NCBI RefSeq assembly: GCF_020089865.1
Contig: NZ_JAIRBM010000024.1
Location: 1-64,000 of the forward strand
Length of the DNA stretch: 64,000 bases
Direction of reading: 5' to 3'
Source: Microvirga puerhi
GTDB taxonomy: Bacteria > Pseudomonadota > Alphaproteobacteria > Rhizobiales > Beijerinckiaceae
Shown: piece by piece, positions 49,140 to 58,498 of the stretch
Numbering within the stretch: the first letter of the stretch is position 1
Layout of the letters: each line of letters begins with the position of its first letter
Made by a program: the position numbers and the translations under genes
The notes under the pieces: generated by a model
Told to the model about the DNA's origin: nothing
Seen by the model: only the letters and a program-made list of their open reading frames with translations
Database searches by the model: none

Positions 49140-52107
49140 ATTTGTTGACCAATTCTGTGATGTTGCGGCCATCGACAATACCAACTCGGACCCGGTTTTC
49201 TTTGGTCACGATGGGTCGATGTGCACCCTGATCCGTGTCGATGGGGTCACGACGATCCTGTCACCTGACGAGGCCGTTGAGAATTTCGTCCAGATCTTCG
49301 GTGCCGATATCGCTTCGGTCTTCCGAAAGGCCGGCCACACCATGGCCGTCTCATTTGAGCGGTCGTATAACAATCGAGAACAGATCTCCGAGGCTATCGA
49401 TCTTCTGCGCGATAGCGCAGATCTGAAGGCATTGTCCGTCAATGTCGTGACCGACGAATACCAGCGGACGCTAACCAACAAGGTCGTAGAGGAAACCATC
49501 ACGATCGCCTGCTGGACCCAGCCGAAGGCCGGCTTCCCCGATGAGGTCGAGCAAGAGCGGAGGGAGATGAAGAGCCTTGATGCTGCGGCATTTGCCAAAG
49601 CACCTAGTGCGATGAGCCCATTCCTTCGCCTGAAATCCCTTACGGCAGTTCATGGGGCATTCGTGGCAAGGGTTGTGGATGCCCTCAGCGCCGCAAAGGT
49701 CCAGGCGACGGTCCTTGGACCCGATGACAAGGGCGTGCGTGAAGACCTGGCGCTGATCAGGCGCGGCGTCATGTATCACGAGACGCCCAAATCCTGGCGC
49801 CCGCATGCTACCGGTGAGAAGCGGTTCCCCACGGTGGTCTCTGACGATGATCTCTCCGGTTTGTTCGCTCCCCCAGCCAGCCGGCAGATTCTTCCGGTCG
49901 TCGCCAGGTCCTCACGCGATTTGAGAACGATCGAGATCGGGTCTCGCAAGTACGCTCTCGCCATATTTAGAATGTTCCCTCGCGAGCCGAGGGCCTTCGC
50001 TGAATTATTGGCATTCCTCAGAAATCGCAACGAATCGAAGATCCCCTTCCGAGTAACGTTTCATTGGGAGGGCGGAGAATTCAAAGCGGGTCTCAAGCAG
50101 GTCCTGGCTGGCCTTCTAGCCTGGGCAAGTCCCGTCAACAAAAACTACTTCAAGAACATAAAAGCGATGGAGGAGCTGGCCAAGGGGGACAAAGAAACCT
50201 TTGTCCTCGGACGGGTCATTGCTGCGACCTGGACGGAGCCTCACGAGTCAGCAGAGGTCCTGGAGAGCCGTCGATCGCTCCTTGTGCGCTCCTTGGGCTC
50301 ATGGGGTGATCCTCTCGTCACCGATATCCCATCGTCACCGATGAGGGCACTGACCGAAAGTGTCGCGGGCATGACGACGCGGGCTACGGTCGCTCCCGAG
50401 ACGACGATCCCCATCTCGGCGTTCTCGTACATGATGCCGTTCCATCGGCCGGCGACAGCGTTCGAAAGTGGTCAAACCCTCTTTATTACGCCAGAGGGCC
50501 GCCTCTTCCCCTTCGAGGTGTTCTCGGCGCGTCAGAATTTCTGGCTAATGATCATTTATGCCACGCCGGGATCTGGAAAGTCAGTCCTTCTCAACCGGAT
50601 GAACTTTGATATGGCGGCTTATGCCGGTGGGCGCGAGCTGCCTTTCATTGGCATTATCGATGTGGGTGTTTCGTCGAGCGGATTCATCAATCTGATCCGC
50701 AATGCTCTCCCTCAGAAGAGAAGCCACGAAGTTCGATATGTTCGACTGCTCAATGATCGAGACCATGCCATCAATCCGTTTGATCTCGGACTTGGCCGTC
50801 GAGCCCCTTTGGCGCGCGAGAGGAGCTTCATCGCAAATTTCCTCCTGGAATTGTTCGGTGTGGAGGACAAGCGGGTCAGTGCCCTTGTGGGCCACATCGT
50901 TTCCCGAATCTATCGCCTGAAGAGCGATATGGAGGCTTCAGCCTCCCCGAACAGATATGAAAAGGGTCTCGATCCGAGGATCGACGAGGCCCTTGAACGC
51001 CTGGACGATACTCAGAGGGGCTTGCTCACCCCCAAGACTACCTGGTGGTCGATCGTCGACAGGCTGGTTGCTGCCGGCGACTTCGTGGCGGCGATACGAG
51101 CCCAGCGTCATGCGAGTCCCCGCATGGAAGACGTGGCCCGAGTTCTCTCAGAGCAGGCAACGGCTGCTGACTTTACAAAGGACTTCTGCGACTTTGTTCG
51201 CACCGTCGTGCTTGAGGCCATCGAGCGCTATCCGATCTTCGCGTTTTCAACCCGGCTGGATCTTGGAGAGACACGGATTGTCTCCATTGATTTGAACGAC
51301 GTTGTTGACCGTGGCGATAATCAGGATGCGAAGAGGAACAACACCATCATGTATATGCTGGCGCGTCAGGCGATCGTCAGCAAGATCGCTGGACGATCCG
51401 AAGAGATCGCCGACATGGAGATCCCGAGAGATGTCCGTCAGCACTATGAAGAATACTGGCGCAGGGCCTACGCCTCCATGCAGGAAGCACCCAAGCGTCT
51501 CTGCATGGACGAATTCCATATCACTGGCGGTCAGCAGACTATTCTAAAGCAGGTTGATGCCGATGCGAGAGAAGGCCGAAAGTGGGGCCTTGACATCATT
51601 CTCGCCTCACAGCGCCTGGAGGATTTCAAAGGCCTGGAGAAGATGGCTTCAACGGTCATCATTCTGAACGCAGAGACCGGTGCAGTTCGTGAACAGGCAC
51701 AGGAGATCTTCGGTTACAGTGATGCGGTGAAACGCGAGCTCCAGACCGAGCTCCATGGTCCGAGACCAGGGCAGGGCGCGAACTTCGTGGCACGCTTCAA
51801 GCTGTCGGATGAAGAGCGCTGGGTCACGCTGACCAACCTCCTAGGCCCCGTCCAGCTTTGGGCACTCACGACCAAGAGCCAGGACCGCCTCATTCGAGAT
51901 TATCTCTACGACAAAATCGGCGTGAAAGAGGCTCTGGAATTCCTGGCGTGGCGTTTCCCCGATGCCTCGGCACTGTCGTTCTGGCGGAGAATCGAAAAGG
52001 AACGCGACGACGGCGAGGAAGCCCTAGTCGAACGCGTCGGCCGTATCCTTCTCGATGAGTATTTTCAACGTTCACAACCTCAACAAGCACGGGAGAGAGC
52101 AGCATGA
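49132..52107 (+). CDS. dotO: DotO/IcmB/TraU ATPase (VirB4-like)
   Basis: A 991-residue ATPase of the VirB4 class. Walker A YATPGSGKSVLLNR lies near residue 477, after a long N-terminal domain (1-450). RIVSIDLNDVV (about 705) and RLCMDEFHITGGQQT (about 785) are the downstream Walker B-type and sensor regions, and DIILASQRLEDF follows. DotO energises the cytoplasmic base of the channel with DotB. The gene overlaps its neighbours by eight and four bases. No frameshift or missing motif is seen. Confidence 0.9.
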   Translation: MPKFVDQFCDVAAIDNTNSDPVFFGHDGSMCTLIRVDGVTTILSPDEAVENFVQIFGADIASVFRKAGHTMAVSFERSYNNREQISEAIDLLRDSADLKALSVNVVTDEYQRTLTNKVVEETITIACWTQPKAGFPDEVEQERREMKSLDAAAFAKAPSAMSPFLRLKSLTAVHGAFVARVVDALSAAKVQATVLGPDDKGVREDLALIRRGVMYHETPKSWRPHATGEKRFPTVVSDDDLSGLFAPPASRQILPVVARSSRDLRTIEIGSRKYALAIFRMFPREPRAFAELLAFLRNRNESKIPFRVTFHWEGGEFKAGLKQVLAGLLAWASPVNKNYFKNIKAMEELAKGDKETFVLGRVIAATWTEPHESAEVLESRRSLLVRSLGSWGDPLVTDIPSSPMRALTESVAGMTTRATVAPETTIPISAFSYMMPFHRPATAFESGQTLFITPEGRLFPFEVFSARQNFWLMIIYATPGSGKSVLLNRMNFDMAAYAGGRELPFIGIIDVGVSSSGFINLIRNALPQKRSHEVRYVRLLNDRDHAINPFDLGLGRRAPLARERSFIANFLLELFGVEDKRVSALVGHIVSRIYRLKSDMEASASPNRYEKGLDPRIDEALERLDDTQRGLLTPKTTWWSIVDRLVAAGDFVAAIRAQRHASPRMEDVARVLSEQATAADFTKDFCDFVRTVVLEAIERYPIFAFSTRLDLGETRIVSIDLNDVVDRGDNQDAKRNNTIMYMLARQAIVSKIAGRSEEIADMEIPRDVRQHYEEYWRRAYASMQEAPKRLCMDEFHITGGQQTILKQVDADAREGRKWGLDIILASQRLEDFKGLEKMASTVIILNAETGAVREQAQEIFGYSDAVKRELQTELHGPRPGQGANFVARFKLSDEERWVTLTNLLGPVQLWALTTKSQDRLIRDYLYDKIGVKEALEFLAWRFPDASALSFWRRIEKERDDGEEALVERVGRILLDEYFQRSQPQQARERAA

Positions 52108-52490
52108 GGAAGTATTTTTTTGACCTTCTATTGAAAGGTTATATCGGGATTATTGTATTGATCCCCTATCGGGCGTTTGCACAGGTCGATGTCACCGCCC
52201 CTTTGCAACAGCTCCAGAGTGCCAGGGACAAGGCCAAGAGCTCCAACCTTCAGGTGTCTCAGATCAAAACGGGCTCTGAAAGCCTGTTCGATATCATTCT
52301 TATCATCGCCGGCGTATGCGGTACCGCCCTCACAGGTGTTTCCCTCTACAAGCTCTATCAGGCCTCGCAGGACGAGCAGAGCAGAGAGCATGTGGGGCGG
52401 TCCGTCGCGGGCATCGTGATCGGCGCTATCATCACCATGCTCGCTGTCGTCGTCGGCTTGATCACCACGACGGCAACAGGCGGGAACTAA
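52104..52490 (+). CDS. IcmD/DotP/TraR-like membrane protein
   Basis: A 128-residue protein with a signal-like first helix (ending RAFAQVD, about 26) and two later membrane helices (about 62-85 and 100-122) with the SLYKLYQASQDEQS loop between them. IcmD/TraR proteins have this build and lie near icmB/traU. It follows dotO with an ATGA overlap. It is the third member of the IcmC/D-like set in this window. Confidence 0.68.
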   Translation: MRKYFFDLLLKGYIGIIVLIPYRAFAQVDVTAPLQQLQSARDKAKSSNLQVSQIKTGSESLFDIILIIAGVCGTALTGVSLYKLYQASQDEQSREHVGRSVAGIVIGAIITMLAVVVGLITTTATGGN

Positions 52491-52549
52491 ACAGCCAGGA
52501 CCTTCTTTGCCGGCCGCCTCATCGCGGCCGGCTATTGCTGTGAGCTGCC

Positions 52550-55270
52550 ATGCTGAAAAATACCGCTGGCCTCGATCGCCGAGAGGAAGTCAATCCAACC
52601 AGGTATCGGGAGGAGATCCTTCCATTCTGGCAGCGGGTTGAGCGCACCTTCGATTCCCATACAAGCCTTGCAAAGGCTGCGGCTTTTCTCGCCGGCGTCG
52701 CATTGCTCACCTCTCCACTGCCTTTCGTGCCAGAACTGATCCTCGTCGTCTGGATTGTGCTCCTTCTGGTTTATATGCGACTTGCAACTCGGCGCTGGTC
52801 AGCTCCACTCCGGGTTCCCGCTTTCGTCTCTACCTGGACAAAGAGGACGTTTCGGGATGCGACCATAGGCGGTAGCAAGCCCGGCAATGGAATGTTTTAT
52901 CTCGGCAGCGAGTTTCCCGATCGTCGGGGCATTCGTCGGGAGGTCTGGGCTGAAGCCAACGACCTGAAAACCCATCGGCTTGTGATCGGCACGACCGGTT
53001 CGGGTAAGACCGAGGAGATGTTGGGCCTCTTTCACAATGCCCTGACCCTCGATTCCGGCACTATCCTCGTCGACGGCAAGGCAGATCCCAAGACCTTCGA
53101 GCAGATGCTGCGCATCGCTCGCCTGATGGGCCGGGAGGAGGACTTCTACACCCTCAATTACCTGATGGCAGGCCGGAACGCCTTTGGCGCCAGCGAGACC
53201 AGAGCCTCCAACACTTATAATCCCCTTGCTAGCGGCGCTCCGGCTGCCAAGGCCGAGCTGATGATTTCGCTTCTCGATTCCGCGGGCGGCGGGAGTGGTT
53301 CAGACATGTGGCAGGGGCGAGCGATATCGTTCCTGGAAGCGATCATGCAGCCGCTGACATTCTTGGCCGAGAGGGGCTATGTGCTCTTCTCGCCGAAGCT
53401 GCTCTGTGACTTCTACCTCTTGGAGAACATCGAGAATTTCGTCCATTTCGGGATCTTCGTCGATGCCTCAGGGGAGATCGTGAATCTGAAGCGCCATCCC
53501 AATCCCGTGAAGCGCCGGGATTGGGACCTATTGAGGGAGCGGTACCTTCAGCCACTCTTGCTCTATCTCGACAACTTGCCGGGGTATGCAGCTGCGACGC
53601 CTGCACAGCCTCATCCTGTGCGACAGTTCACCGTCGAGGATATGAGGCGCGCTGAGACCGAATACTGGAAATCGGCACAGACCGAACTTGAACAGATTGA
53701 ACGGCTGCGGAGGGCTCTGCAGGCGGGCAATCGGACACCCTCTGAGCTCGAAGAAATCAGGCAGGAGATCCTTCATCTCGAGGAGACGGCAGAAGAGCGG
53801 TTTTCCGAGAAGATCAACGCGTCCCTGGTGACCCAGAAACTCAATGAGTTGAATGCACCGAAGGAGCAGAAGGCACCAGGTGGGGGTGCCCGAGACAAGG
53901 TGTTGGAACAGCATGGCTACATCACCATGCAGCTCGTGCGTGCCACCGGAAACCTGACGTTCTCCTATGGTCACATCTACAACGTGGAGGTTGGCGAGAT
54001 CAATTTTAGGGATATCGCTCTGAACCGGCGCATCCTCTATGTGACGCTTCCTGCCCTTGAGCGTTCCAAGCAGTCGATGGAACAGCTTGGCAAGATGGCC
54101 GTGACCGGCATCAAAGCCTTGATGGGTGAGATGCTAAACGTGCCGTTCGAGGGCGTGGTTCGGGAAACCATCGATGCCCGCGCCTCCAATGCCGAGATCC
54201 CGCTGCCCGTCATTCTCGATGAGTACGGGTATTACGTCGTCGAGGGCTTCGCGGTCGCGCCGGCACAGGCCCGGTCCTACGGCTTCTCGATGACCTTCGG
54301 TGTTCAGGACTACTCATCGCTCATCAAAGCGAATCAGGCCGAGGGGGAGGCGACCTTCGAGAACACCAATCTGCGTCACATTGGACGCACCACCGGTGGC
54401 GAGAAGTCTCCAACCTGGGAGAAGCTATCGGGAGCAGCTGGGAACGCATACTTCTTCAACGTGGGGAGTATGGATTATCGTCGCGGGAACATCGACGGTA
54501 GCTTCGTGCGCAATGAATCCGTCCAGCTGCAATCCGCCCTTCGGCTCAATTACAACGATCTGGCAGGCCAGAGAGACGGCGAGTTCACGCTCATTATCGG
54601 TACGAAAGATCAAGGAAGCGGGATTCGATCAGGTAGCGTCCGTGTCGTCCGTTACCTCGCCTACTACACGGGAGCGATTAAAAAACTTTCGACCATGCGT
54701 CTCAACCACTTCGTCATGGTCCCTCCGGTGCCGTCGACGAAACGTGACGAGATTTCGAGAAGGCTTGAGCATCAATCCGCCGAACTCGAATATCTGCGGA
54801 AGTGGGGCCGCGTGGATGCGAGCGAGTTCCGTGAACGCCTACGCATCAATCTCCGCCGCCTAGAAGCCGTCATCGCTGAGCGCCACAAAGACAAGGCCGG
54901 GTTTTCCGAAGAGCAGCGCTGGTACATCCAGAACAACGTATTTCTCCGGTTCTCGACGAACATCGCAGAACGGGACCCAAGCCAGCTGACACCAGAGGCC
55001 AGAGGGCCGATCGTGAGCAGGCTCGCCAAGATGGCTGCGGATCTGCACGAGTCGGCTCGAATCGAACATCGCATTGCGTCCGAGAAACGGCAGATTATCA
55101 CGTGGATGCAGGAGCGGGGTTTTCCGGCCGACTACATACGAAATGCCGGCGTTCTCCTCGAAGAGCTCGGAGAGGTTCGCGCGACCAAGGAAAAGGGCGA
55201 ATGGAGAAACCGGCGTCGGGCTGCGGAGCTCGACGGCCAGGCACGACGCCTTTTGAGCTCAGTGGAGTAA
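52550..55270 (+). CDS. dotL: DotL/IcmO type IV coupling protein
   Basis: A 906-residue coupling ATPase that selects substrates for the channel. Two membrane helices (about 42-60 and 62-80) precede the RecA-like motor with Walker A IGTTGSGKTEEML near residue 146 and Walker B-like PVILDEYGYYV near 555. An inserted helical region with coiled coil (about 365-440) and a long C-terminal arm (about 720-906) resemble DotL, whose tail binds adaptors such as IcmSW. No IcmS/W gene is evident here, so the tail probably has other partners, such as the relaxase complex. Confidence 0.87.
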   Translation: MLKNTAGLDRREEVNPTRYREEILPFWQRVERTFDSHTSLAKAAAFLAGVALLTSPLPFVPELILVVWIVLLLVYMRLATRRWSAPLRVPAFVSTWTKRTFRDATIGGSKPGNGMFYLGSEFPDRRGIRREVWAEANDLKTHRLVIGTTGSGKTEEMLGLFHNALTLDSGTILVDGKADPKTFEQMLRIARLMGREEDFYTLNYLMAGRNAFGASETRASNTYNPLASGAPAAKAELMISLLDSAGGGSGSDMWQGRAISFLEAIMQPLTFLAERGYVLFSPKLLCDFYLLENIENFVHFGIFVDASGEIVNLKRHPNPVKRRDWDLLRERYLQPLLLYLDNLPGYAAATPAQPHPVRQFTVEDMRRAETEYWKSAQTELEQIERLRRALQAGNRTPSELEEIRQEILHLEETAEERFSEKINASLVTQKLNELNAPKEQKAPGGGARDKVLEQHGYITMQLVRATGNLTFSYGHIYNVEVGEINFRDIALNRRILYVTLPALERSKQSMEQLGKMAVTGIKALMGEMLNVPFEGVVRETIDARASNAEIPLPVILDEYGYYVVEGFAVAPAQARSYGFSMTFGVQDYSSLIKANQAEGEATFENTNLRHIGRTTGGEKSPTWEKLSGAAGNAYFFNVGSMDYRRGNIDGSFVRNESVQLQSALRLNYNDLAGQRDGEFTLIIGTKDQGSGIRSGSVRVVRYLAYYTGAIKKLSTMRLNHFVMVPPVPSTKRDEISRRLEHQSAELEYLRKWGRVDASEFRERLRINLRRLEAVIAERHKDKAGFSEEQRWYIQNNVFLRFSTNIAERDPSQLTPEARGPIVSRLAKMAADLHESARIEHRIASEKRQIITWMQERGFPADYIRNAGVLLEELGEVRATKEKGEWRNRRRAAELDGQARRLLSSVE

Positions 55271-55273
55271 GCA

Positions 55274-56824
55274 ATGGCCCAAGCTCCGAACAAAGCGAAC
55301 GATAAGATGCTGATCGCCCTTCTTCTGGGCGTATTGGTCATCTTCCTTGGGGTCGCCTGGCTCATTCTGAAACGGCAGATCGCACCGATCTATTATTGGA
55401 TCCGCTGGGCCGAGACCGCATCGCTTTGGGATGATTTCAGCTATTGGGGGGAGACTTTCAAGGTTGCGATCGAAACTCATACGGCCGACACGCTGCCTTT
55501 TCTATCGATCTACGTGTCGTCCATTCCCTTCGGGATCGTCTTCGCAAGCATCATACTCATTCTGGGGCTCGCCGGCGCAGACCAGATTCGGAACAACCAT
55601 CTCGATCACTATATCGGACACAAGGACAGAAAGATCCCGAACCATCGCGATGTCATGAAACGGCAGGCGGTCAACTACCCAGCGAACCAATTCTTTCTTG
55701 ACTATGATCTCTTGGATCTGCCTCTCGATGAGGGGATCGCACGGATGCCGCGCACGGCCGTGGAGCTGATCCGTGATGCAAAGGCCTTCGTCGGAACTGA
55801 GATCGTGAAAGGCGACACGGTGATCAGGACCGACCACGAGCGGATCCAGGCCTGGCTCCTGTCGTTCTTAGGTCCTCGCAATGGTCTCGTCGACGAAGAG
55901 CCTGTCGGTGATGGCGATCCCATCCCTAATACCGAGAGGCTGAAGCGCTTTGTCGAGGAGGAGCTTGGGTTTCACCAGGTCATTATCGTCTATCCGGCCA
56001 TGCGACGGATCTATGAGGCGGTCGTCGATACCGGTACCGAGTTCGATGTGGTCATCAAGGAAACGGATCGGTTCCTCCGAGACGTTTGGCGGGATCTGAA
56101 TGCCCTCAAGCGCAAGATGGGTCCCAGCCTGGTGATTGGCTTCGCGAACGATGCGATGGAGCGCATCGAGCGTGCGCAGTTCGCTGAGAAGTACAAGGGT
56201 AAAGAGCTTTTTACCCTGAAGGACTATCTCAACCGTCCGGCTGGAAAGGCCGGGACTGATGCTTCAAAGACCATCGGTGATACCCTGCCCAGCGTCATCA
56301 AGGCGAGGAAGGGCCTCTTGGAGCTCCTGACCTGCCATAGGACACCTCCCAAGGGAAAGACCGAGGCTGAGCGTCTTAAAAATCTGAAGCTTGCTGGAGA
56401 GCGACGGGCGTTTATCGCCACCATCGCCCCCTTATTCCTACGGCATGCTTATCTTCATTGCGTGATTGCGGCTGCCATCGACGAGAAGGCGAATGGAGCT
56501 CGCCGTCTCGGCGTTCTCACTCCAGCTAGCTTTCGCTGGATCCGCTTCTATGACTATCCGCTGTGGACCTTCCTTCGTTGCGTTGGTGGCAATTTGCCGG
56601 TCCCTGATGCTGCCGGCATCTGGAAGCACTATCACACCGAGCTCGCGGTCAAGCGGGCAATCAGGGACCCGTACTTCGAGGGGGTTGCCGAAGCGATCGA
56701 AGCCGAAGCAAGCCTCTATGCGACAGAGCGCACGATCGAGCAGCTCCGAGAGAAGGGCATGCACGATCCGGCCAGGGAAGCAGTCATTGCGATCGACCAG
56801 GCTGCCGGCGAAATCCTGCATTGA
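55274..56824 (+). CDS. dotM: DotM/IcmP/TrbA coupling-complex protein
   Basis: A 516-residue protein with two N-terminal membrane regions (about 12-32 and 75-97) and a cytoplasmic domain. The pieces typical of DotM are YYWIRWAET, LVDEEPVGDGDPIP, LKDYLNRP, and a C-terminal FRWIRFYDYPLWTFLRCVGG. DotM partners DotL in the coupling complex. It starts three bases after dotL and ends the main transfer operon. Confidence 0.85.
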   Translation: MAQAPNKANDKMLIALLLGVLVIFLGVAWLILKRQIAPIYYWIRWAETASLWDDFSYWGETFKVAIETHTADTLPFLSIYVSSIPFGIVFASIILILGLAGADQIRNNHLDHYIGHKDRKIPNHRDVMKRQAVNYPANQFFLDYDLLDLPLDEGIARMPRTAVELIRDAKAFVGTEIVKGDTVIRTDHERIQAWLLSFLGPRNGLVDEEPVGDGDPIPNTERLKRFVEEELGFHQVIIVYPAMRRIYEAVVDTGTEFDVVIKETDRFLRDVWRDLNALKRKMGPSLVIGFANDAMERIERAQFAEKYKGKELFTLKDYLNRPAGKAGTDASKTIGDTLPSVIKARKGLLELLTCHRTPPKGKTEAERLKNLKLAGERRAFIATIAPLFLRHAYLHCVIAAAIDEKANGARRLGVLTPASFRWIRFYDYPLWTFLRCVGGNLPVPDAAGIWKHYHTELAVKRAIRDPYFEGVAEAIEAEASLYATERTIEQLREKGMHDPAREAVIAIDQAAGEILH

Positions 56825-56874
56825 AGCCATCCTGCCGATGAGCATCGGTCCCCGGCTACCCTGACGGCGAGGCC

Positions 56875-56926
56875 GTGACACTGTTACTATTGTCGTCTAA
56901 TATCGAATCGAAAAAAAAGGCGACAA
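56875..56926 (+). promoter_or_regulatory. Promoter with inverted operator before the zincin gene
   Basis: GTGACA (56875-56880) and TAATAT (56898-56903) are spaced by 17 bases and would start RNA near 56910. TTGTCG (56890-56895) lies inside the spacer and CGACAA (56921-56926) just past the start site, an inverted pair of the same kind found before parA and at 36463. The placement suggests repression. Confidence 0.5.
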
Positions 56927-56936
56927 CGAGGGCGAC

Positions 56937-58424
56937 ATGCATCAGTGGTTTGACCTGTCCGACGGTGGTTGGAAGCTCGAACGGTTTAAGGATAGGACCG
57001 GTCCCTATCTCAAGATTTCCCTGACAGATCCCGAAAAGCTTTCATTCGCTGCGAGCCGGATCGATGAAATCGCGTCTCTTGGCTGGCTCCAAAGCGGAGA
57101 GAATGCCTTCATCTACACATCATCGGTCAGCAAGTTCTCAGAGATCAAGGAGCTCCTGAAACCCTTTCTCGAGGAAACGGCGATCAAGGTCGTTGCGATC
57201 GACCAGCTGAAACAGGGCGAGTCTGTTCATGCCGGTGCCTTGTCGCGGGGTATGCCCGTCGATGCGGAGGCGTTGAACCTTCAGCTTCCAGGAGTGCCAG
57301 ATAGCGTCAGGGACGCCATTCTGGCACGTGTGAGGGCCGCTCAAGCCCTCGTCGTCCCGACAGCTGAGACCAGGCCGGCCTTCGACGGCCGGCTACTGGA
57401 TCTCTGGCGTGAAATGGTCCCTCACTTCGGCTGGAAGGATGCCACCGCCATCGCGCGCTTAGGCATCGACTATGCCGCGCATCAGGGGGAGCGATTCAGA
57501 GAGGTGGAGCAGGAGATTTTCGAGGCGGCCAAGAACGGCACGCCTCCCAAGGTCCTGCGGCTTGCTGGCGGCGCCCGCGCCGTACTTGATAAGGAAGATA
57601 TATTTGAAGCTGCTTGCGAAACGTTGAGGCGTTGGGGAGAGGCAGATCCGTTGCCGTTCGTCTGCGGGGATAACCTCCTCCGTTACTCTAGCAACGTTGC
57701 AAATTCTATTCTCGACGGTGCCCATTTCTCGTCTTCGACGAGCGAGCTTCAGACTCTTTCAGGGGGAGAGCCGGTCCGCTTTGAACCGACCATCCCTACC
57801 CATCTGCGCATGGAGACGATGAATCGGTTTAATGCCGCTATGAAGACGGTCGAGAAGGTCTTCAACCTTTCATCGGACAACCGGTTTCGATCGCCTGTTC
57901 GGTTCCACTTCACCAAGAACGGCCTTTCCGACTTCAACGGTACATTTCGTTTCAAGACCGGCGCTGACATTCCATTGATCGGTCAGATCCAATATTCGCC
58001 GTGGAAGCCTGGTGCGATCGTCCACGAGATAGGCCATGCACTCGATTTCGCATTCCTGCCTCGCTCCGGGAAAGAAGAAAAATACCAGTATTTGCTGGAA
58101 GAGACCGGAATCATGGAAGTCGTCAGCGATATGGTCAATTCAAGTCATACCTCCGACAGCTACAAAGCATATTTGCTTGCCCCGCACGAGGTTTTCGCGC
58201 GCACGTTCGAAATGGCGATGATCATGAACGCAAGGGAAGAGGAGGACGATAAATTACTCTCGCTCGGTGGCGCTCTCGCTCTTCGCTTCGAATATACGAC
58301 GACTTCTCAAGAAATGCTTGATGTATTCCTTGATCGAACGCGCGAGTGGAACCGAGATTTTGCCAATAGAGCTGCCCTCGGACAGACGAAATCTGCGGAA
58401 AGTCCGTTGCAACCTCGAGTCTAA
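56937..58424 (+). CDS. Zincin-type metallopeptidase-domain protein of mobile elements
   Basis: A 495-residue cytosolic protein. The C-terminal part contains IVHEIGHALDFAF with the zinc motif H363-E364-x2-H367 and, about 60 residues on, HEVFARTFEMA, the likely third-ligand region. This HEIGH...E-x-FAR-x-FE pattern is typical of metallopeptidase domains in the large 'polyvalent' proteins that conjugative elements and phages carry and send into recipients. The N-terminal 300 residues show no known enzyme; PHFGWKDATAIARLGIDYAA may be a helical adaptor domain. Substrate and delivery are unknown. It follows its own promoter. Confidence 0.72.
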   Translation: MHQWFDLSDGGWKLERFKDRTGPYLKISLTDPEKLSFAASRIDEIASLGWLQSGENAFIYTSSVSKFSEIKELLKPFLEETAIKVVAIDQLKQGESVHAGALSRGMPVDAEALNLQLPGVPDSVRDAILARVRAAQALVVPTAETRPAFDGRLLDLWREMVPHFGWKDATAIARLGIDYAAHQGERFREVEQEIFEAAKNGTPPKVLRLAGGARAVLDKEDIFEAACETLRRWGEADPLPFVCGDNLLRYSSNVANSILDGAHFSSSTSELQTLSGGEPVRFEPTIPTHLRMETMNRFNAAMKTVEKVFNLSSDNRFRSPVRFHFTKNGLSDFNGTFRFKTGADIPLIGQIQYSPWKPGAIVHEIGHALDFAFLPRSGKEEKYQYLLEETGIMEVVSDMVNSSHTSDSYKAYLLAPHEVFARTFEMAMIMNAREEEDDKLLSLGGALALRFEYTTTSQEMLDVFLDRTREWNRDFANRAALGQTKSAESPLQPRV

Positions 58425-58432
58425 CTTGAAAA

Positions 58433-58481
58433 CCTCTATTGTCTTAAATTGCAAACTTCCTTAAAAAGCCGACAATTGAGG
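58433..58481. promoter_or_regulatory. Inverted repeat upstream of the adhesin gene
   Basis: CCTCTATTGTC (58433-58443) and GACAATTGAGG (58471-58481) form an 11-base inverted repeat with one central mismatch, separated by 27 bases of AT-rich sequence, and end 17 bases before the adhesin start. It carries the TTGTC/GACAA core found before other operons and may be an operator or a leader hairpin. Confidence 0.5.
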
Positions 58482-58498
58482 AAGAGAGGATTTTCCCC

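Noticed and set aside
56835..56848. Terminator after dotM (CCGATG-AG-CATCGG)
   Set aside because: The loop is only two bases and no T tract follows.
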